NCBI GenBank assembly: GCA_945887855.1
Contig: CAMCZP010000006.1
Coordinates: forward strand, 1-64,000
Length of the DNA: 64,000 nt
Origin: Leptospira interrogans serovar Manilae
GTDB lineage: Bacteria > Spirochaetota > Leptospiria > Leptospirales > Leptospiraceae
Reading direction: 5' to 3'
Shown here: positions 48,796 to 58,667 of the stretch, in pieces
Layout: every line of letters begins with the position of its first letter
How positions within the stretch are numbered: position 1 is the first letter of the stretch
Made by a program: the position numbers and the translations under genes
Notes under the pieces: generated by a model
Database searches by the model: none
Told to the model about the DNA's origin: nothing
Seen by the model: the letters and a program-made list of their open reading frames with translations, nothing else

Positions 48796-49023
48796 TTAGA
48801 ACCTCAAGCAAATGTAAAGTATCGTTAGAAATGGTATCTAACATTGGTGAAAAATCAAGAATTTTCTAAGCAAAATTAAAAATTTTTAGGAAAAAGAAAT
48901 TGTAAAAATAAAAAAAGGTTATACAAATATAATTATAGAAAAGTGAAATTTTTTATCTGGAAAGATATTTCTTTTGTTATGTTTGAAAAAAAATATCTTT
49001 CCCCTATTATAGCTTTTCTATAT
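48796..49023. other. Intergenic gap between the two large lipoprotein genes
   Basis: 228 AT-rich bases. It holds the hairpin at 48959-49002 and must contain any promoter of the downstream lipoprotein gene. No gene is seen. Confidence 0.5.
48959..49002 (-). terminator. Strong inverted repeat after the 1,199-residue lipoprotein gene
   Basis: GGAAAGATATTT (48959-48970) and AAATATCTTTCC (48991-49002) pair perfectly over 12 bp; after one mismatch TTTT/AAAA extend it by four. It sits 21 bases past the stop of the upstream minus-strand gene, the usual place for a terminator. No clean T-run follows the stem, so it might also stabilise the mRNA end. Confidence 0.45.
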
Positions 49024-52000
49024 TTATTTGGGTAGAATAGTTTCTAAACTACAATCTCCTGTGAATAGCTCAATCTGATTTGTATCTAAATTCTTATACT
49101 GGTCTAACTTAGCTCTAATGAAAAGGTATGGATCCAAAACATTTTTACTGATTGGCAATACTTCTAATTCATCCAACTGAAGCCCACATACATTCATGTG
49201 AGGAATTGGTATCTCTCCTAAGATACTATTTACAAGTGGTAGCACAAGAGAATATACCAAAGGTTTCATAGTAGCTTCTATTCGAACTGGATTGAGTCCA
49301 AGTGGATTGTTTTCTTTTCCAAGTAACACTTCTAATGAATAGGAAAGCCCAGCCGCTAAAGCATCTGTGTCATTGGTAACTTTGGGAACAATGACCTGAA
49401 GATATTGGTTGGATGTAAATTTTTGAGTAGTTCCATTTGAAAGTTTGATACTGATGTGTTTGACATCTTTTTTCACTATATCAAACTTCACTAACATACT
49501 CAGATTTATTTTTAATTTTCCCATTAGGTAATCCCTTACACCATCAGGGTTACCATTTGAACCTACACTTGCCCCTCTTAAATGAACAATTAAATCAGGA
49601 AACATGATCTTTAACTGAGGCTTTTGTAAATCAGCTCCGTTCCTATCTAAATAGGGGTATGCCAGAGGAAATATTTGTGGATCTAAAACTGCATAGACAA
49701 CATCCTTTTCATTGATAAGAATTTTAGATCCAGTGGTGGCATCCAAAGAATACCAAGTTGGTTTTCCTGCATCAAATACAGTGGTGATTGCTCCTCCATT
49801 CAAGAGAGACTCTGCAAATTGGAGTAGCTCTATGCTTTTTCCCATTTGGCTGACAAGTTGCTTAGTTAAATTGAGGATTTCAGTGTTTACCTTTAAATTA
49901 AATGCACCCGCCTTCCATAGATTATACAGAGCTTGGTTTGCAGCATCCCCATGCAAAGAGATCAAAGTTCCTTTATATATTTTATTAGCATCTTTGATCT
50001 GTATAGGGAGCTCAGCTGGTTTGCCAGTGAAATCTGTTCTTCTCAAGGATATAAATGAATTTGCTCCCTGTACTGCTGGAGGTATAGGATGACCCACTTT
50101 ACGAGTGCAAATTTTAGTTTTTGGATCAATGGTTCCCACACAAGCTGTAATAGACGCACCCATATCTGTTTCCAATGCGTTGTATGCCCCGTCTCTATTT
50201 GGAGTTGCTGCTTGGGGAATTGCTTTGATAGAGAGTGCCATTGATGCAATTGGCTCGGGGAGGTAATCAGGTAAATTTAGCTCAAATCCCGTTTTGATTC
50301 TTGCTAAAAGTGTATTTAGTAGGTCGGGAGTGACTCTTTCCGCAACATCACCAACCGTACTTTTTACAACCCCGGGTGTTACTGCATCCGGATCCATGTC
50401 TACCATTTGCTCCTGGATGGCTTGTTTTACAATCACACGCAATACAGGAAAAACCAATCCATCTAAAAACTTTGCAAAACCTGTGGAACTTAAAGTGTAT
50501 GAGTCTGGATTTTTGTTAATAGGTTGGACAGCAAGCCTCTCCGCCCATTCTTTAACTTCCAAGTTTCCTGCAACTTTTGGATCTTTAACTTTGACGAGGA
50601 TATTTCCATCCTTATCCACCGAGGCTGTTGTTTTGATACTAGCATTTCGATATTCAGAATTTAATGGGTACAGAGGATCTGGTCTATCTGCTAAACCAGT
50701 TTGGAATACCATTTTTTGACCATTTAATTCAAAGGGAGTGTTGAATTGGAACTTTCCCTTTCCTAAGAAGTCAGGTGCTGGCAAATTTTGGATAAAACCA
50801 AGCAAACCCATTCCTGTTTGGGATGCCCCAGTCATTTCAATGACCATTGCCATTCCACCCACAGCCTTGCGAGATGCCAAGTTGATGTTTAAACTATCTT
50901 TTTCAGCAGAAAGACCAAGCTTTAAATTGTCTGCGGGAGCTGCTGGTTTATCATTTGGAGTGTTTATGCGCATCCCTGTGATGTACACATCAAGTTTGGA
51001 TGTGTAGTCCAGCTTTAATACTTCTGTATCATCACCCAATAGCCCCGCAGAATCATATGCAATACACTTTGTTATATATCCAAAAATAGGAGCCCCAAAC
51101 CATCCTCCCTGACATTGCTCTTGGTAATTTGTAATTTCAAATAAATCTGCTAATATTACCCTAACAGATCTCATTGTCAATATAGTACTCCCTGATGCAG
51201 AGATATCACAAAAGGGACCCACCCGTTTTAAATAGTCTATTTTCACATTGGCTGAGGGTGTATTACCATTCATATTCATATCACGGCAGGTATGACCTTT
51301 TGGATCTAGTATGGCTTTTGAAAGATCTCTTGTGGTTTTCTCATTCATAATCCCATTTAAGCTCATTTGCTTTAGGGTGAATGCTTCGGTTCCATATCTT
51401 TGGAGAAGTATTCCCATTGTATCAAAAGTAACTTGATCGATGGTTGCTTTCATTGACTTTGATACTATGGATGTGGGATCTGGAACATTTGTGTTTGGAT
51501 TTTTGGCTGTATTACCATAATAATAGGAAACCGTCCGTATTAAATTACAAGGTTTGGTTCCGTCATTGGGCTGGTCTAGGTTGATACAGTAGTAATAGAT
51601 ATTAGCTCCCTCCTGTACCTTATAGATGGTATCGGAGGCAGCACTTGGCTCAAGCTTTGTAACATATTCCCCTTTTACTAATTCCGCTTCTATAGAAGTA
51701 GAATATCCCAACCTAAACAATCTTACGGATTTTACCGTTCCCGGTGGTGCATTTTTTACAAAGGAACTTGCAAGTGTAACAGTTGGATGGAGAGATTTTT
51801 CTAGTACAACCCCTCCAGTTGTTTTTGTTTGGAAAGGAATGATTCCATTGATTTTATGAGTCATGGCATAGGATGACCCTGTTTTGAATTGCACATTGAA
51901 TCCAGTCCAAGGGGTATCATCTTCTAGGGTAGCACCCGAAATACTTAGAGTGTAGATAGAATCTTCTTCTAATTCCAGAAGGGGATCGATTACCAACTTC

Positions 52001-52545
52001 TTACTATTTATCCAATAAGATTCCAATTGAACCTTCTTCCCATCAGAACCAAGCAATTGGAGATTGGCTTCTACAGACTCCCTATCCATATTATCTGCAA
52101 AAAATATAACAAAATTTTCGAAAATATCCTGAGTTTTAACCAAGGAGATGGAACTAGCATTGCTACCGGGGGGAAATGTTGAGATACTAAATCTTGCGTC
52201 AGTACTTTTGTTAGAATAGTTTTGAGGCACATTGTTAGTTGTTGCTGTGGTTGTACCTGATGACGATGTTGAATTGGATGAAGTGGATGAAGTAGTTGAG
52301 GAGGAAGAGGAACTTGTTCCAGATGGTCTCAGGGTGATAACACCATCTACCGGTACAACTATGGGTGCAGCCGTTTCAGATACTGTTAATTTTTCATCAG
52401 GAATTGGCTTTTGAGATTCTGAGGGAGAACCCAAAAGAGCTATGGGGACTAGATCCATGACCTTTGTCGGGCTTTCCTGTGGGGTACAATTGGAAATAAC
52501 GAACGATAAAATTATAAAATAGAGGGGATTTTTTAATGATAACAT
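49024..52545 (-). CDS. Very large lipoprotein with Big_5-like domain
   Basis: The frame is open to 52623, but ATG 52545 gives a proper lipoprotein signal (MLSLKNPLYFIILSFVISNC, Cys20) with GCGAG upstream, so 1,173 residues are expected. After a Ser/Thr-rich linker (about 75-105 from this start) comes a region like the Ig-fold Big_5 domain (FVIFFADNMDRESVEANLQL, then LELEEDSIYTLSISG). The rest is a long beta-rich body with no recognised family. It is presumably exposed on the cell surface or in the outer membrane. The downstream lipoprotein of similar size suggests a functional pair, which is inference. Confidence 0.65.
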   Translation of the reverse strand: MLSLKNPLYFIILSFVISNCTPQESPTKVMDLVPIALLGSPSESQKPIPDEKLTVSETAAPIVVPVDGVITLRPSGTSSSSSSTTSSTSSNSTSSSGTTTATTNNVPQNYSNKSTDARFSISTFPPGSNASSISLVKTQDIFENFVIFFADNMDRESVEANLQLLGSDGKKVQLESYWINSKKLVIDPLLELEEDSIYTLSISGATLEDDTPWTGFNVQFKTGSSYAMTHKINGIIPFQTKTTGGVVLEKSLHPTVTLASSFVKNAPPGTVKSVRLFRLGYSTSIEAELVKGEYVTKLEPSAASDTIYKVQEGANIYYYCINLDQPNDGTKPCNLIRTVSYYYGNTAKNPNTNVPDPTSIVSKSMKATIDQVTFDTMGILLQRYGTEAFTLKQMSLNGIMNEKTTRDLSKAILDPKGHTCRDMNMNGNTPSANVKIDYLKRVGPFCDISASGSTILTMRSVRVILADLFEITNYQEQCQGGWFGAPIFGYITKCIAYDSAGLLGDDTEVLKLDYTSKLDVYITGMRINTPNDKPAAPADNLKLGLSAEKDSLNINLASRKAVGGMAMVIEMTGASQTGMGLLGFIQNLPAPDFLGKGKFQFNTPFELNGQKMVFQTGLADRPDPLYPLNSEYRNASIKTTASVDKDGNILVKVKDPKVAGNLEVKEWAERLAVQPINKNPDSYTLSSTGFAKFLDGLVFPVLRVIVKQAIQEQMVDMDPDAVTPGVVKSTVGDVAERVTPDLLNTLLARIKTGFELNLPDYLPEPIASMALSIKAIPQAATPNRDGAYNALETDMGASITACVGTIDPKTKICTRKVGHPIPPAVQGANSFISLRRTDFTGKPAELPIQIKDANKIYKGTLISLHGDAANQALYNLWKAGAFNLKVNTEILNLTKQLVSQMGKSIELLQFAESLLNGGAITTVFDAGKPTWYSLDATTGSKILINEKDVVYAVLDPQIFPLAYPYLDRNGADLQKPQLKIMFPDLIVHLRGASVGSNGNPDGVRDYLMGKLKINLSMLVKFDIVKKDVKHISIKLSNGTTQKFTSNQYLQVIVPKVTNDTDALAAGLSYSLEVLLGKENNPLGLNPVRIEATMKPLVYSLVLPLVNSILGEIPIPHMNVCGLQLDELEVLPISKNVLDPYLFIRAKLDQYKNLDTNQIELFTGDCSLETILPK

Positions 52546-52889
52546 ACTATATCTCGCTTTTGGACTACCAAAATCCAGATTTGAAAGGATTTTAATGATC
52601 CGATAATTTTTCAATTTTCTCAATTTTTTAGGTTTGGTAAGTCAAGAGTCAAGAAAAAAATGATATTATAATTAAAATTAATATATTTCACCTCAATCAC
52701 CTTCCATTTTACTTTTAAATTATAAATGTAGAACCATGTTCAATTTTAGAATTCTCTGTCTCTATATGCTCAAACATAGATTGCTCCCTTTTTTATTTTT
52801 CGGTTCCTCTAATTTTAATTGATTCCAATCACTTACTCTATACAGATACGATTAATCTACTTATTTAACTGAAAAAGTGAGTTTCCTTT
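52546..52889. promoter_or_regulatory. Divergent region between two lipoprotein genes
   Basis: About 266 to 344 bases, depending on the lipoprotein start used. AT-rich, with runs of T and short pyrimidine tracts. The left part is the untranslated or 26-residue N-terminal extension of the minus-strand frame. No gene or clear hairpin is seen; promoters in both directions are expected. Confidence 0.4.
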
Positions 52890-54500
52890 ATGAATCGTAT
52901 GTCTAAAATTATTTTTAAAATTAGTTATTATTTCTTTTTTGCCACTTTATTTACTCTATGCAAAGAAGTTAAAATGGTTCCCATGGAAACACCCGTGGGT
53001 CAGGGCATTCTTTTTTCTGGAAAAATTCTATCTCCTCCTAAGGTATTTGAAAAGCCATCGTATCGGTTACAAATTCGATTTTATAACTGTCCAAAAAGTT
53101 TTGGAAAGATGAATCCTGATACAGGAACCTTTCCTTATTTAGAAAATGATTGTAGGAAGAATTTCCTGGAAACTACGATTAACTCTATAGGTAGTGATTA
53201 TTCAAAAGAAATCCCACCTCCGATAACATGGACCCATGCTTATGTAAGACTTTTAGAGACCGACTCCATTGAGGGACTCTATTCGCCAGGAGAGAATCCT
53301 TTTTGGTTTAAAAATACCTTCCAACCCACCCCATCTTTAGCACATAGTTTTGATTTTGAAAGCACTGAAAATCCAATCCCTGATTCTGAACAATATGGAT
53401 TAGCAGAAAAAGTAGCGCCCCTCATCGTCTTAAAAAAAAACAAACGCTTTCTACCCACCAATCTAGAAAAATTTTATTTGAAATTTTCGAAAAAGACCTA
53501 TATGGGCAAAAGTCTTGATTCAAAATTATATGAACTCAATGACCCTAAAAGAGATGAATATTTTAAGTTTGATGAATCTCTTTATGGGGGAAATACCCAT
53601 TTGTACTTCCATGTAAGACCCGCTGACACTTTCGTATCCGGCACTTCCGCTAATTCCCTTCCCGGTTGGAGAGACAATAGAAACTATAGGTATTCAAAAG
53701 CCAAAGCTGACATTGTAATCTCTTTTTACCTATGGTACGACTACAATGAAGGACCTTCAGGTATGGGGAATAAACACGAAGGTGATTTTGAATCGTTTGC
53801 AATACTATGTGATGCAAAAGGTACCCCAAAACGATTTATGGCAACCGGACATAACCATGTCATGCTAGACACCGAATGGAAAAACATCAACTCCATCGAC
53901 AATCATCCAATCATCTACATTGCTCATGGAAATAAGGGTGTGGATGGAGGAAATCCAACTTCTGCTTATGGTGGATATGAAACAAGCCTCGAGGCCGGAA
54001 ACTTTTTATTCAATGCTCTAGCGAATCCTAAGGATATTTTTCCAGATATTGAAACCGCACAAATAATTGTGCCAAAATCATTGAACAGAGAGAAGTTAAA
54101 AAATATTCGAATTGGACCTGGTGAATGGATTGATCCTAAAAAAACAAAATATGTAGACATAAGTAAATCTGTATCACGTGAGATATCAAAGTTAGTAAAA
54201 TGGGAAGAACCCGAATGGATAGGAAAACCTGCAGTCAATGATCCAGACAAAAATCATAATGTACCAGAAGAATCAGCATACTTCCAAAATTTTTCTGGAA
54301 GATTGGGTATGCATCCCAAAAGTACTATCAATTTTTTAAAGTTCATCCAATACGGAAAATCTCCAGTAAATCCGCCCTTTAAGATGAATGAAGAACAACA
54401 CTTTACATTGGAAAAACCCAGCAGAGATCGATGTGAAAAAGCTCGAATTGGAGACTACTGTCCAAAATTTTATGGAGACAATAAAACACCTCAGTTTTAA
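52890..54500 (+). CDS. Lipoprotein with VPS62-like domain
   Basis: 536 residues with lipobox FTLC (Cys24). The central region contains NKHEGDFESFAILCD and, further on, HPIIYIAHGNKG, which match the HxGDWE and YVAxGxH landmarks of VPS62/DUF946 proteins. These occur in fungi, plants and some bacteria; the function is poorly known. Several paired cysteines near the start of the mature part and at the end (CEKARIGDYC). The gene is followed nine bases later by msrA in the same direction, so the two may share a transcript. Confidence 0.6.
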   Translation: MNRMSKIIFKISYYFFFATLFTLCKEVKMVPMETPVGQGILFSGKILSPPKVFEKPSYRLQIRFYNCPKSFGKMNPDTGTFPYLENDCRKNFLETTINSIGSDYSKEIPPPITWTHAYVRLLETDSIEGLYSPGENPFWFKNTFQPTPSLAHSFDFESTENPIPDSEQYGLAEKVAPLIVLKKNKRFLPTNLEKFYLKFSKKTYMGKSLDSKLYELNDPKRDEYFKFDESLYGGNTHLYFHVRPADTFVSGTSANSLPGWRDNRNYRYSKAKADIVISFYLWYDYNEGPSGMGNKHEGDFESFAILCDAKGTPKRFMATGHNHVMLDTEWKNINSIDNHPIIYIAHGNKGVDGGNPTSAYGGYETSLEAGNFLFNALANPKDIFPDIETAQIIVPKSLNREKLKNIRIGPGEWIDPKKTKYVDISKSVSREISKLVKWEEPEWIGKPAVNDPDKNHNVPEESAYFQNFSGRLGMHPKSTINFLKFIQYGKSPVNPPFKMNEEQHFTLEKPSRDRCEKARIGDYCPKFYGDNKTPQF

Positions 54501-54509
54501 AAAGAATCT

Positions 54510-55031
54510 ATGGAAAATACAGAAAAAGCTATCTTAGGTGGTGGTTGTTTTTGGTGCTTAGAAGCAGTCTACCAATTGGTTGAAGGTGTCACCGAAATAA
54601 AATCTGGGTATACAGGAGGGTTAAATCCCAATCCTACGTATGAAGAAGTTTGTAGTGGTATGACAGGACACGCAGAAGTTGTGGAAGTCACTTATGAGAT
54701 CTCTAAGCTAAGTTATAAAGATATACTAAATATTTTTTTTGAGATACATGATCCCACAACCCTAAATAGACAGGGAAATGACACAGGTAGTCAGTATCGA
54801 TCTGTCATATACTATCTTGATGAATCACAAAAAGCTATAGCAGAAGAAATGATAGCCTCCATAGCTCATAAATGGAAAGACCCAATCGTTACTGAGATTA
54901 CGAAACTAAATGATTTTTTTGAAGCGGAAGCTTATCACCAAGATTATTATAGAAGAAACCCTGGTAGTTCGTATTGTTTTTTTGTTGTCAGACCAAAAGT
55001 AGAAAAATTTTTAAAAAAGAAAACAAAGTAG
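54510..55031 (+). CDS. msrA: Peptide methionine sulfoxide reductase A
   Basis: Repairs methionine-S-sulfoxide. The GGGCFWCLEA motif has the catalytic C13; GYTGG, GHAEVVEV and the HDPTTLNRQGNDTGSQYRS stretch are the standard substrate and recycling segments. 173 residues. No signal peptide, so cytoplasmic. msrB is not adjacent. Confidence 0.95.
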   Translation: MENTEKAILGGGCFWCLEAVYQLVEGVTEIKSGYTGGLNPNPTYEEVCSGMTGHAEVVEVTYEISKLSYKDILNIFFEIHDPTTLNRQGNDTGSQYRSVIYYLDESQKAIAEEMIASIAHKWKDPIVTEITKLNDFFEAEAYHQDYYRRNPGSSYCFFVVRPKVEKFLKKKTK

Positions 55032-55040
55032 TAAATTAGA

Positions 55041-55709
55041 TTATTTAAATGTATCAACTCTTTCTTTGAGTTTATATTTGTTTAAATCATCCAAAGAAAA
55101 GATCAACCATTTACGATGCATATAGCCTTTTACTTTTTTATATGAAAAAATTTCATTGTCAGTGATGATTTGATTTTCATCTGGCTTAAATTCCAAGGAA
55201 ATGGGTTCTATCTGTGTCCAATCATAAAAGTTTAAACCTTTATCTTTGGATACATCGTCTTGGATGTCTCCAAAAACTACATTCATCCCTTCATTGTCTA
55301 TCCACAATAAAAGGGAGGTTCTCTTAAAATTAGAAATCACAGACTGCAAGTGGTCATGTATACTCACTACTACTAAAATCTTTTTTTCATCAAAGTTTTC
55401 TAGGGATTGTGCAATATCATCCATGTTGTTATTCAATTCATCAGTATGAAAAATATAATCCGTGTATTTATTAATCCTAGTAGTTTTAATAAATTTTATA
55501 TTTCCTAGGATATCGCCAATCTTTTTTGGAGTTATTCTATAGGGATGTTTGATTTTACCTTCAATGTATTTCTTATTGGGAACCTCATCTCTATCGAGTT
55601 CGTAGATAGCTAATTTTTGTGTGGAATAAACGAGACGCTTGGTTTTAAAACCACTGGCACAAGAAAATTGGAATAGCAATATAAGAGTGAGTATGAGTGA
55701 TTTCTTCAT
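55041..55709 (-). CDS. Hypothetical lipoprotein
   Basis: 222 residues with a lipoprotein signal (lipobox FQFSC, Cys17). Beta-rich body including ILVVVSIHDHLQSVI and LLLWIDNEGMNVVFGDI. No family recognised. It converges on msrA with nine bases between the stops. Confidence 0.55.
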   Translation of the reverse strand: MKKSLILTLILLFQFSCASGFKTKRLVYSTQKLAIYELDRDEVPNKKYIEGKIKHPYRITPKKIGDILGNIKFIKTTRINKYTDYIFHTDELNNNMDDIAQSLENFDEKKILVVVSIHDHLQSVISNFKRTSLLLWIDNEGMNVVFGDIQDDVSKDKGLNFYDWTQIEPISLEFKPDENQIITDNEIFSYKKVKGYMHRKWLIFSLDDLNKYKLKERVDTFK

Positions 55710-55756
55710 GGGTTCCTGTCAATCTTTTGGGAGTATGATAGATAGGTTAAGGGAAA

Positions 55757-55945
55757 TCAAATAGGAGACAAGTCATTTTCATGTAAGTTTTTAAGTGTAT
55801 GGGGAAAACCTTCCTTGTCATTGTAAATTGCATGGATTCCTTCGGGAGTGATTTCAGCTATCTCAACAATAGAGTTAGTTAAAATAAAAATTCCGTCTTG
55901 CATAAATGTTTTCTTGGTCAATTTAAGCTTATCTCCTACATTCAT
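55757..55945 (-). CDS. Small hypothetical protein coupled to the NifU-like gene
   Basis: 62 residues, probably a small beta barrel (MNVGDKLKLTKKTFMQDGIF, IVEIAEITPEGIHAIYND). Start overlaps the stop of the NifU-like/pentapeptide gene by 4 bases, which supports that it is real and co-translated. No family recognised. Confidence 0.6.
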   Translation of the reverse strand: MNVGDKLKLTKKTFMQDGIFILTNSIVEIAEITPEGIHAIYNDKEGFPHTLKNLHENDLSPI

Positions 55946-56721
55946 ACTTCTTCCTGGTTTACATAAAGATCTTTTCCTACTTTTTTCATAACATCAAAAA
56001 TCTGTAAATTTTTACTGTCTACCCTAGTTCCAATATCATATAGAGCATCCGTGAAGTCAGCACCCTCAATTTTTATTCCAGTCAACTTTGCCCAACGTAA
56101 ATCCGCACCCCGTAAATTTGCATTTCGCAGATCACTGTTGTTTAAGAATGCACCTCTAAGATTTGCACCAGAAAAATTTGCTCCGATAAAATTATTATTT
56201 TGTAAAAATGCATTGTGGAGATTTGCACCCTCAAAATTAACATTTTCTAAATTTTCTTTTTCCAAAATTACACTCGAGAGATCTTCATGAGACAAAGTGC
56301 CTTTTGTTTTGAGTAACTCTAGCGCTTTTGTTCCGGTGATTCGTTTTTCCTTGGGAACCCCTGCTCCTTCTTTAAAGTCCTTAATTGCCTGTTGCAATGC
56401 CATAATTGCTGATTTTGGATAATTTTTTCTTCTCTCTGGAAACTCAAATTCTTTCTCTAGATCTTCTTCCGTCAAATTTTCTGCTTCTTCTATGGTTTTG
56501 TCTTTTGCAATGAGAGTTGCCATAGCCAATGCTGTGATTCCAAACCCACATCCAGTTGTTGTATAACTTGCATCAATGATCTTTTGGTCTTCTATTTTCA
56601 AATAGATTCTATACCCATCCCCACACCCTGTATTTCGATAGTTGGATACAACAGTAGCATCATCCATCTCACGATAATTTAACCTAGTATCGTTGATTTC
56701 TTTAAATCTTTGATAATCCAT
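55942..56721 (-). CDS. NifU/IscU-like domain fused to pentapeptide repeats
   Basis: 259 residues. About 1-120 follows the IscU/NifU N-terminal fold: NTGC33GD with the conserved Asp35, then TTGC58GFGITALAMAT, and the helix AIMALQQAIKDF. In true scaffolds a third Cys precedes that helix (HCS motif); here the aligned segment is RKNYPKSA, and the whole protein has only two cysteines. Residues about 155-230 are pentapeptide repeats (NLHNAFLQNNNFIGANFSGA, with A(D/N)LxX spacing), forming a right-handed beta helix. Fe-S assembly is therefore doubtful; a two-Cys metal or cluster-handling role is possible. The 62-residue gene overlaps its end. Confidence 0.7.
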   Translation of the reverse strand: MDYQRFKEINDTRLNYREMDDATVVSNYRNTGCGDGYRIYLKIEDQKIIDASYTTTGCGFGITALAMATLIAKDKTIEEAENLTEEDLEKEFEFPERRKNYPKSAIMALQQAIKDFKEGAGVPKEKRITGTKALELLKTKGTLSHEDLSSVILEKENLENVNFEGANLHNAFLQNNNFIGANFSGANLRGAFLNNSDLRNANLRGADLRWAKLTGIKIEGADFTDALYDIGTRVDSKNLQIFDVMKKVGKDLYVNQEEV

Positions 56722-56862
56722 TTTTGTACCTCTTCTATTAGATTGGCTCTTTGACCAATTTAGTTTTATTCTAAATATTTTAACGATTTTGGCAACTCTT
56801 TTCTACAGAATGAAGAATACCTCAAATTATGTAAATGGAGATGCACATAAGTATACAACTGA
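56722..56862. other. Intergenic gap before the Nudix gene stop
   Basis: 141 AT-rich bases between two minus-strand genes. No gene or strong hairpin is seen; it should contain the promoter of the NifU-like gene. Confidence 0.4.
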
Positions 56863-57504
56863 TTAGGGCTGAATTTTGTATTCTATGTTTGGATTAAAAA
56901 AGGGAGGTATGTCTAGGTTTGATAAAACTTGAATACCTCTTCTCTTAAATGATCCAAATTCATGGAGCAAACTTACAAGTATTTGTGCTGTAGCTCCCCA
57001 GAGTAGGTCTCCATCCAATTCCAAATAGTAAACTTTCTTCCCCGGGGATCTTGGATTTTCCATCTCAAAAAAAGCTCCTGTATTGAATACTTCCAAGTTT
57101 AAAAAAATCATTTTATCCACCTCTTCTCTATTGGGATTAAAAATGAATTTTCCTGAATAAAATGCAATGAATGGGACAATGATATAACCTGTAAACGTAT
57201 TGAATTCACCAAAACTTCCAATCACGTCTAACGTGGTTCTTGGTTCTCCAACCTCTTCTTCCCATTCTCGTTCTGCTGTTTCTAATAATTCTTCGTCATT
57301 GCTACAGACACCTCCCGGAAAGGAAATTTGACCGGGATGATTTTTTAAGGTTTCACTTCTTTTTGTAAGTATTACATTATCCTGACCATTTGTATCTTTA
57401 TATAAGGGAATGATCACAGATGCTGGCTTTGGTCCCGGTATGGAAATGGTTGGTTTTAACCTATGAGGATACCCAATAGGTAAGGATTCTAATTTTAGAA
57501 TCAC
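56863..57504 (-). CDS. Nudix hydrolase (CoA pyrophosphatase-like)
   Basis: 213 residues. The Nudix box reads GGVCSNDEELLETAEREWEE and EVG, with the REWEEE catalytic helix. The preceding ILTKRSETLKNHPGQISFPGG is like that of the NudL/CoA-pyrophosphatase group, which hydrolyse CoA and related dinucleotides. The start overlaps the RNase D gene by 4 bases. Specificity is inferred. Confidence 0.83.
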   Translation of the reverse strand: MILKLESLPIGYPHRLKPTISIPGPKPASVIIPLYKDTNGQDNVILTKRSETLKNHPGQISFPGGVCSNDEELLETAEREWEEEVGEPRTTLDVIGSFGEFNTFTGYIIVPFIAFYSGKFIFNPNREEVDKMIFLNLEVFNTGAFFEMENPRSPGKKVYYLELDGDLLWGATAQILVSLLHEFGSFKRRGIQVLSNLDIPPFFNPNIEYKIQP

Positions 57505-58667
57505 TTTTTTCTTTTTATAGGAATCAATCCTTCTAGTAAGTCATCATATGGTTCTGAGTGCAGTGCCTTAAGTAAAGTAATTCCATAATTTTGTAATTTC
57601 CAATCAGAAAGAAAATGAAATTTATCTAGCTCTTCTAAAGTTGTAGGAGGATTCCTTATAAGCGTTAGTAGCTGTTTATTTGAGAGTATCATAGAGTGAT
57701 CAACTCCCCTCTTCTTAATTATTTTATCTCTCCACTTGTGAAGATGCCTAAGTTTAGATTCTTCTTGGGTTGTCATATTGTTATCAATTCTAGGAAAGTC
57801 AGTTTTATTCAATGCTGAACCGGAAGGATTTTTTAATATTTCTGCAATTTGGGATCCGTCCTTTCTCCCAAGTAAATTAATAATTTCTTCTTCTTTTAAG
57901 TTTTCAGATATTATTTTTGATATTGTTTCGTTGTTAATGACTCTGAATGGAGCCTTATTTAATTTTTTTGCTTTTTCTTCTCGAAAAGATAACACGTCAT
58001 ACACGGATCTTCTTTGTTCAGGAGTAAATTTCAATATATTGGGAAATTTATGCCAAGATATTTCCCCAGTTGATTCTCTGCCTTTGATCAACTCTTCCGT
58101 CATTTTTTTAAATTCAGAAATAGCCTCTTCTAAAAGCTGAGATTCTCTCAATTCAAATTCCATTTTTTCCCAAATAGATTCCAGATAAGCAGTGTCTAAA
58201 GCAGCATATTGAAGTTGTTGTTTATCTAAGGGTCTTTTTTCCCAATTGGATTTCTGTTCTGTTTTAGAAAGTTTTATGGAGTGATAAAATTCTACAAGGT
58301 AGTTGAGAGAGTTGTGCTCCATCCCCAATAACTTAGAAGAGTACATTGTATCTGCAATATTTTTAAACTTATAACCAAAATCCCTTTTTAATCCTTTCAC
58401 ATCATCTGGAGCAGAATGAAAGATTTTAAGAATTTTTTCATTTTCAAAAATTGGATTTAAAAGTGCCATGTCTAGTGGTGCTAGAGGGTCAATGAGATAA
58501 TTTTTTCCATTCACACTGATTTGAACCAAACAAATCCTAGAGTAATAAGTAAAATATCCAGAGGATTCTGTATCTACAGAAATGCTCTTTGCACCTGAAA
58601 GATTTACAGCTGCTAGTTCCATGGATTTTTTATTATCGATAAGTATGTATTTGGAATTCGTTTGCAT
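57501..58667 (-). CDS. rnd: Ribonuclease D
   Basis: 3'-5' exoribonuclease of the DEDDy group. Asp-Glu in SVDTESSGY, Asp in FHSAPDDVKGL, and Tyr/Asp in YAALDTAYL form the active site; a C-terminal HRDC-like region follows (LHKWRDKIIKKRG, QLLTLIRNPPTTLEEL). 388 residues. The start codon region overlaps the start region of divergent purF by 6 bases. Confidence 0.88.
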   Translation of the reverse strand: MQTNSKYILIDNKKSMELAAVNLSGAKSISVDTESSGYFTYYSRICLVQISVNGKNYLIDPLAPLDMALLNPIFENEKILKIFHSAPDDVKGLKRDFGYKFKNIADTMYSSKLLGMEHNSLNYLVEFYHSIKLSKTEQKSNWEKRPLDKQQLQYAALDTAYLESIWEKMEFELRESQLLEEAISEFKKMTEELIKGRESTGEISWHKFPNILKFTPEQRRSVYDVLSFREEKAKKLNKAPFRVINNETISKIISENLKEEEIINLLGRKDGSQIAEILKNPSGSALNKTDFPRIDNNMTTQEESKLRHLHKWRDKIIKKRGVDHSMILSNKQLLTLIRNPPTTLEELDKFHFLSDWKLQNYGITLLKALHSEPYDDLLEGLIPIKRKK

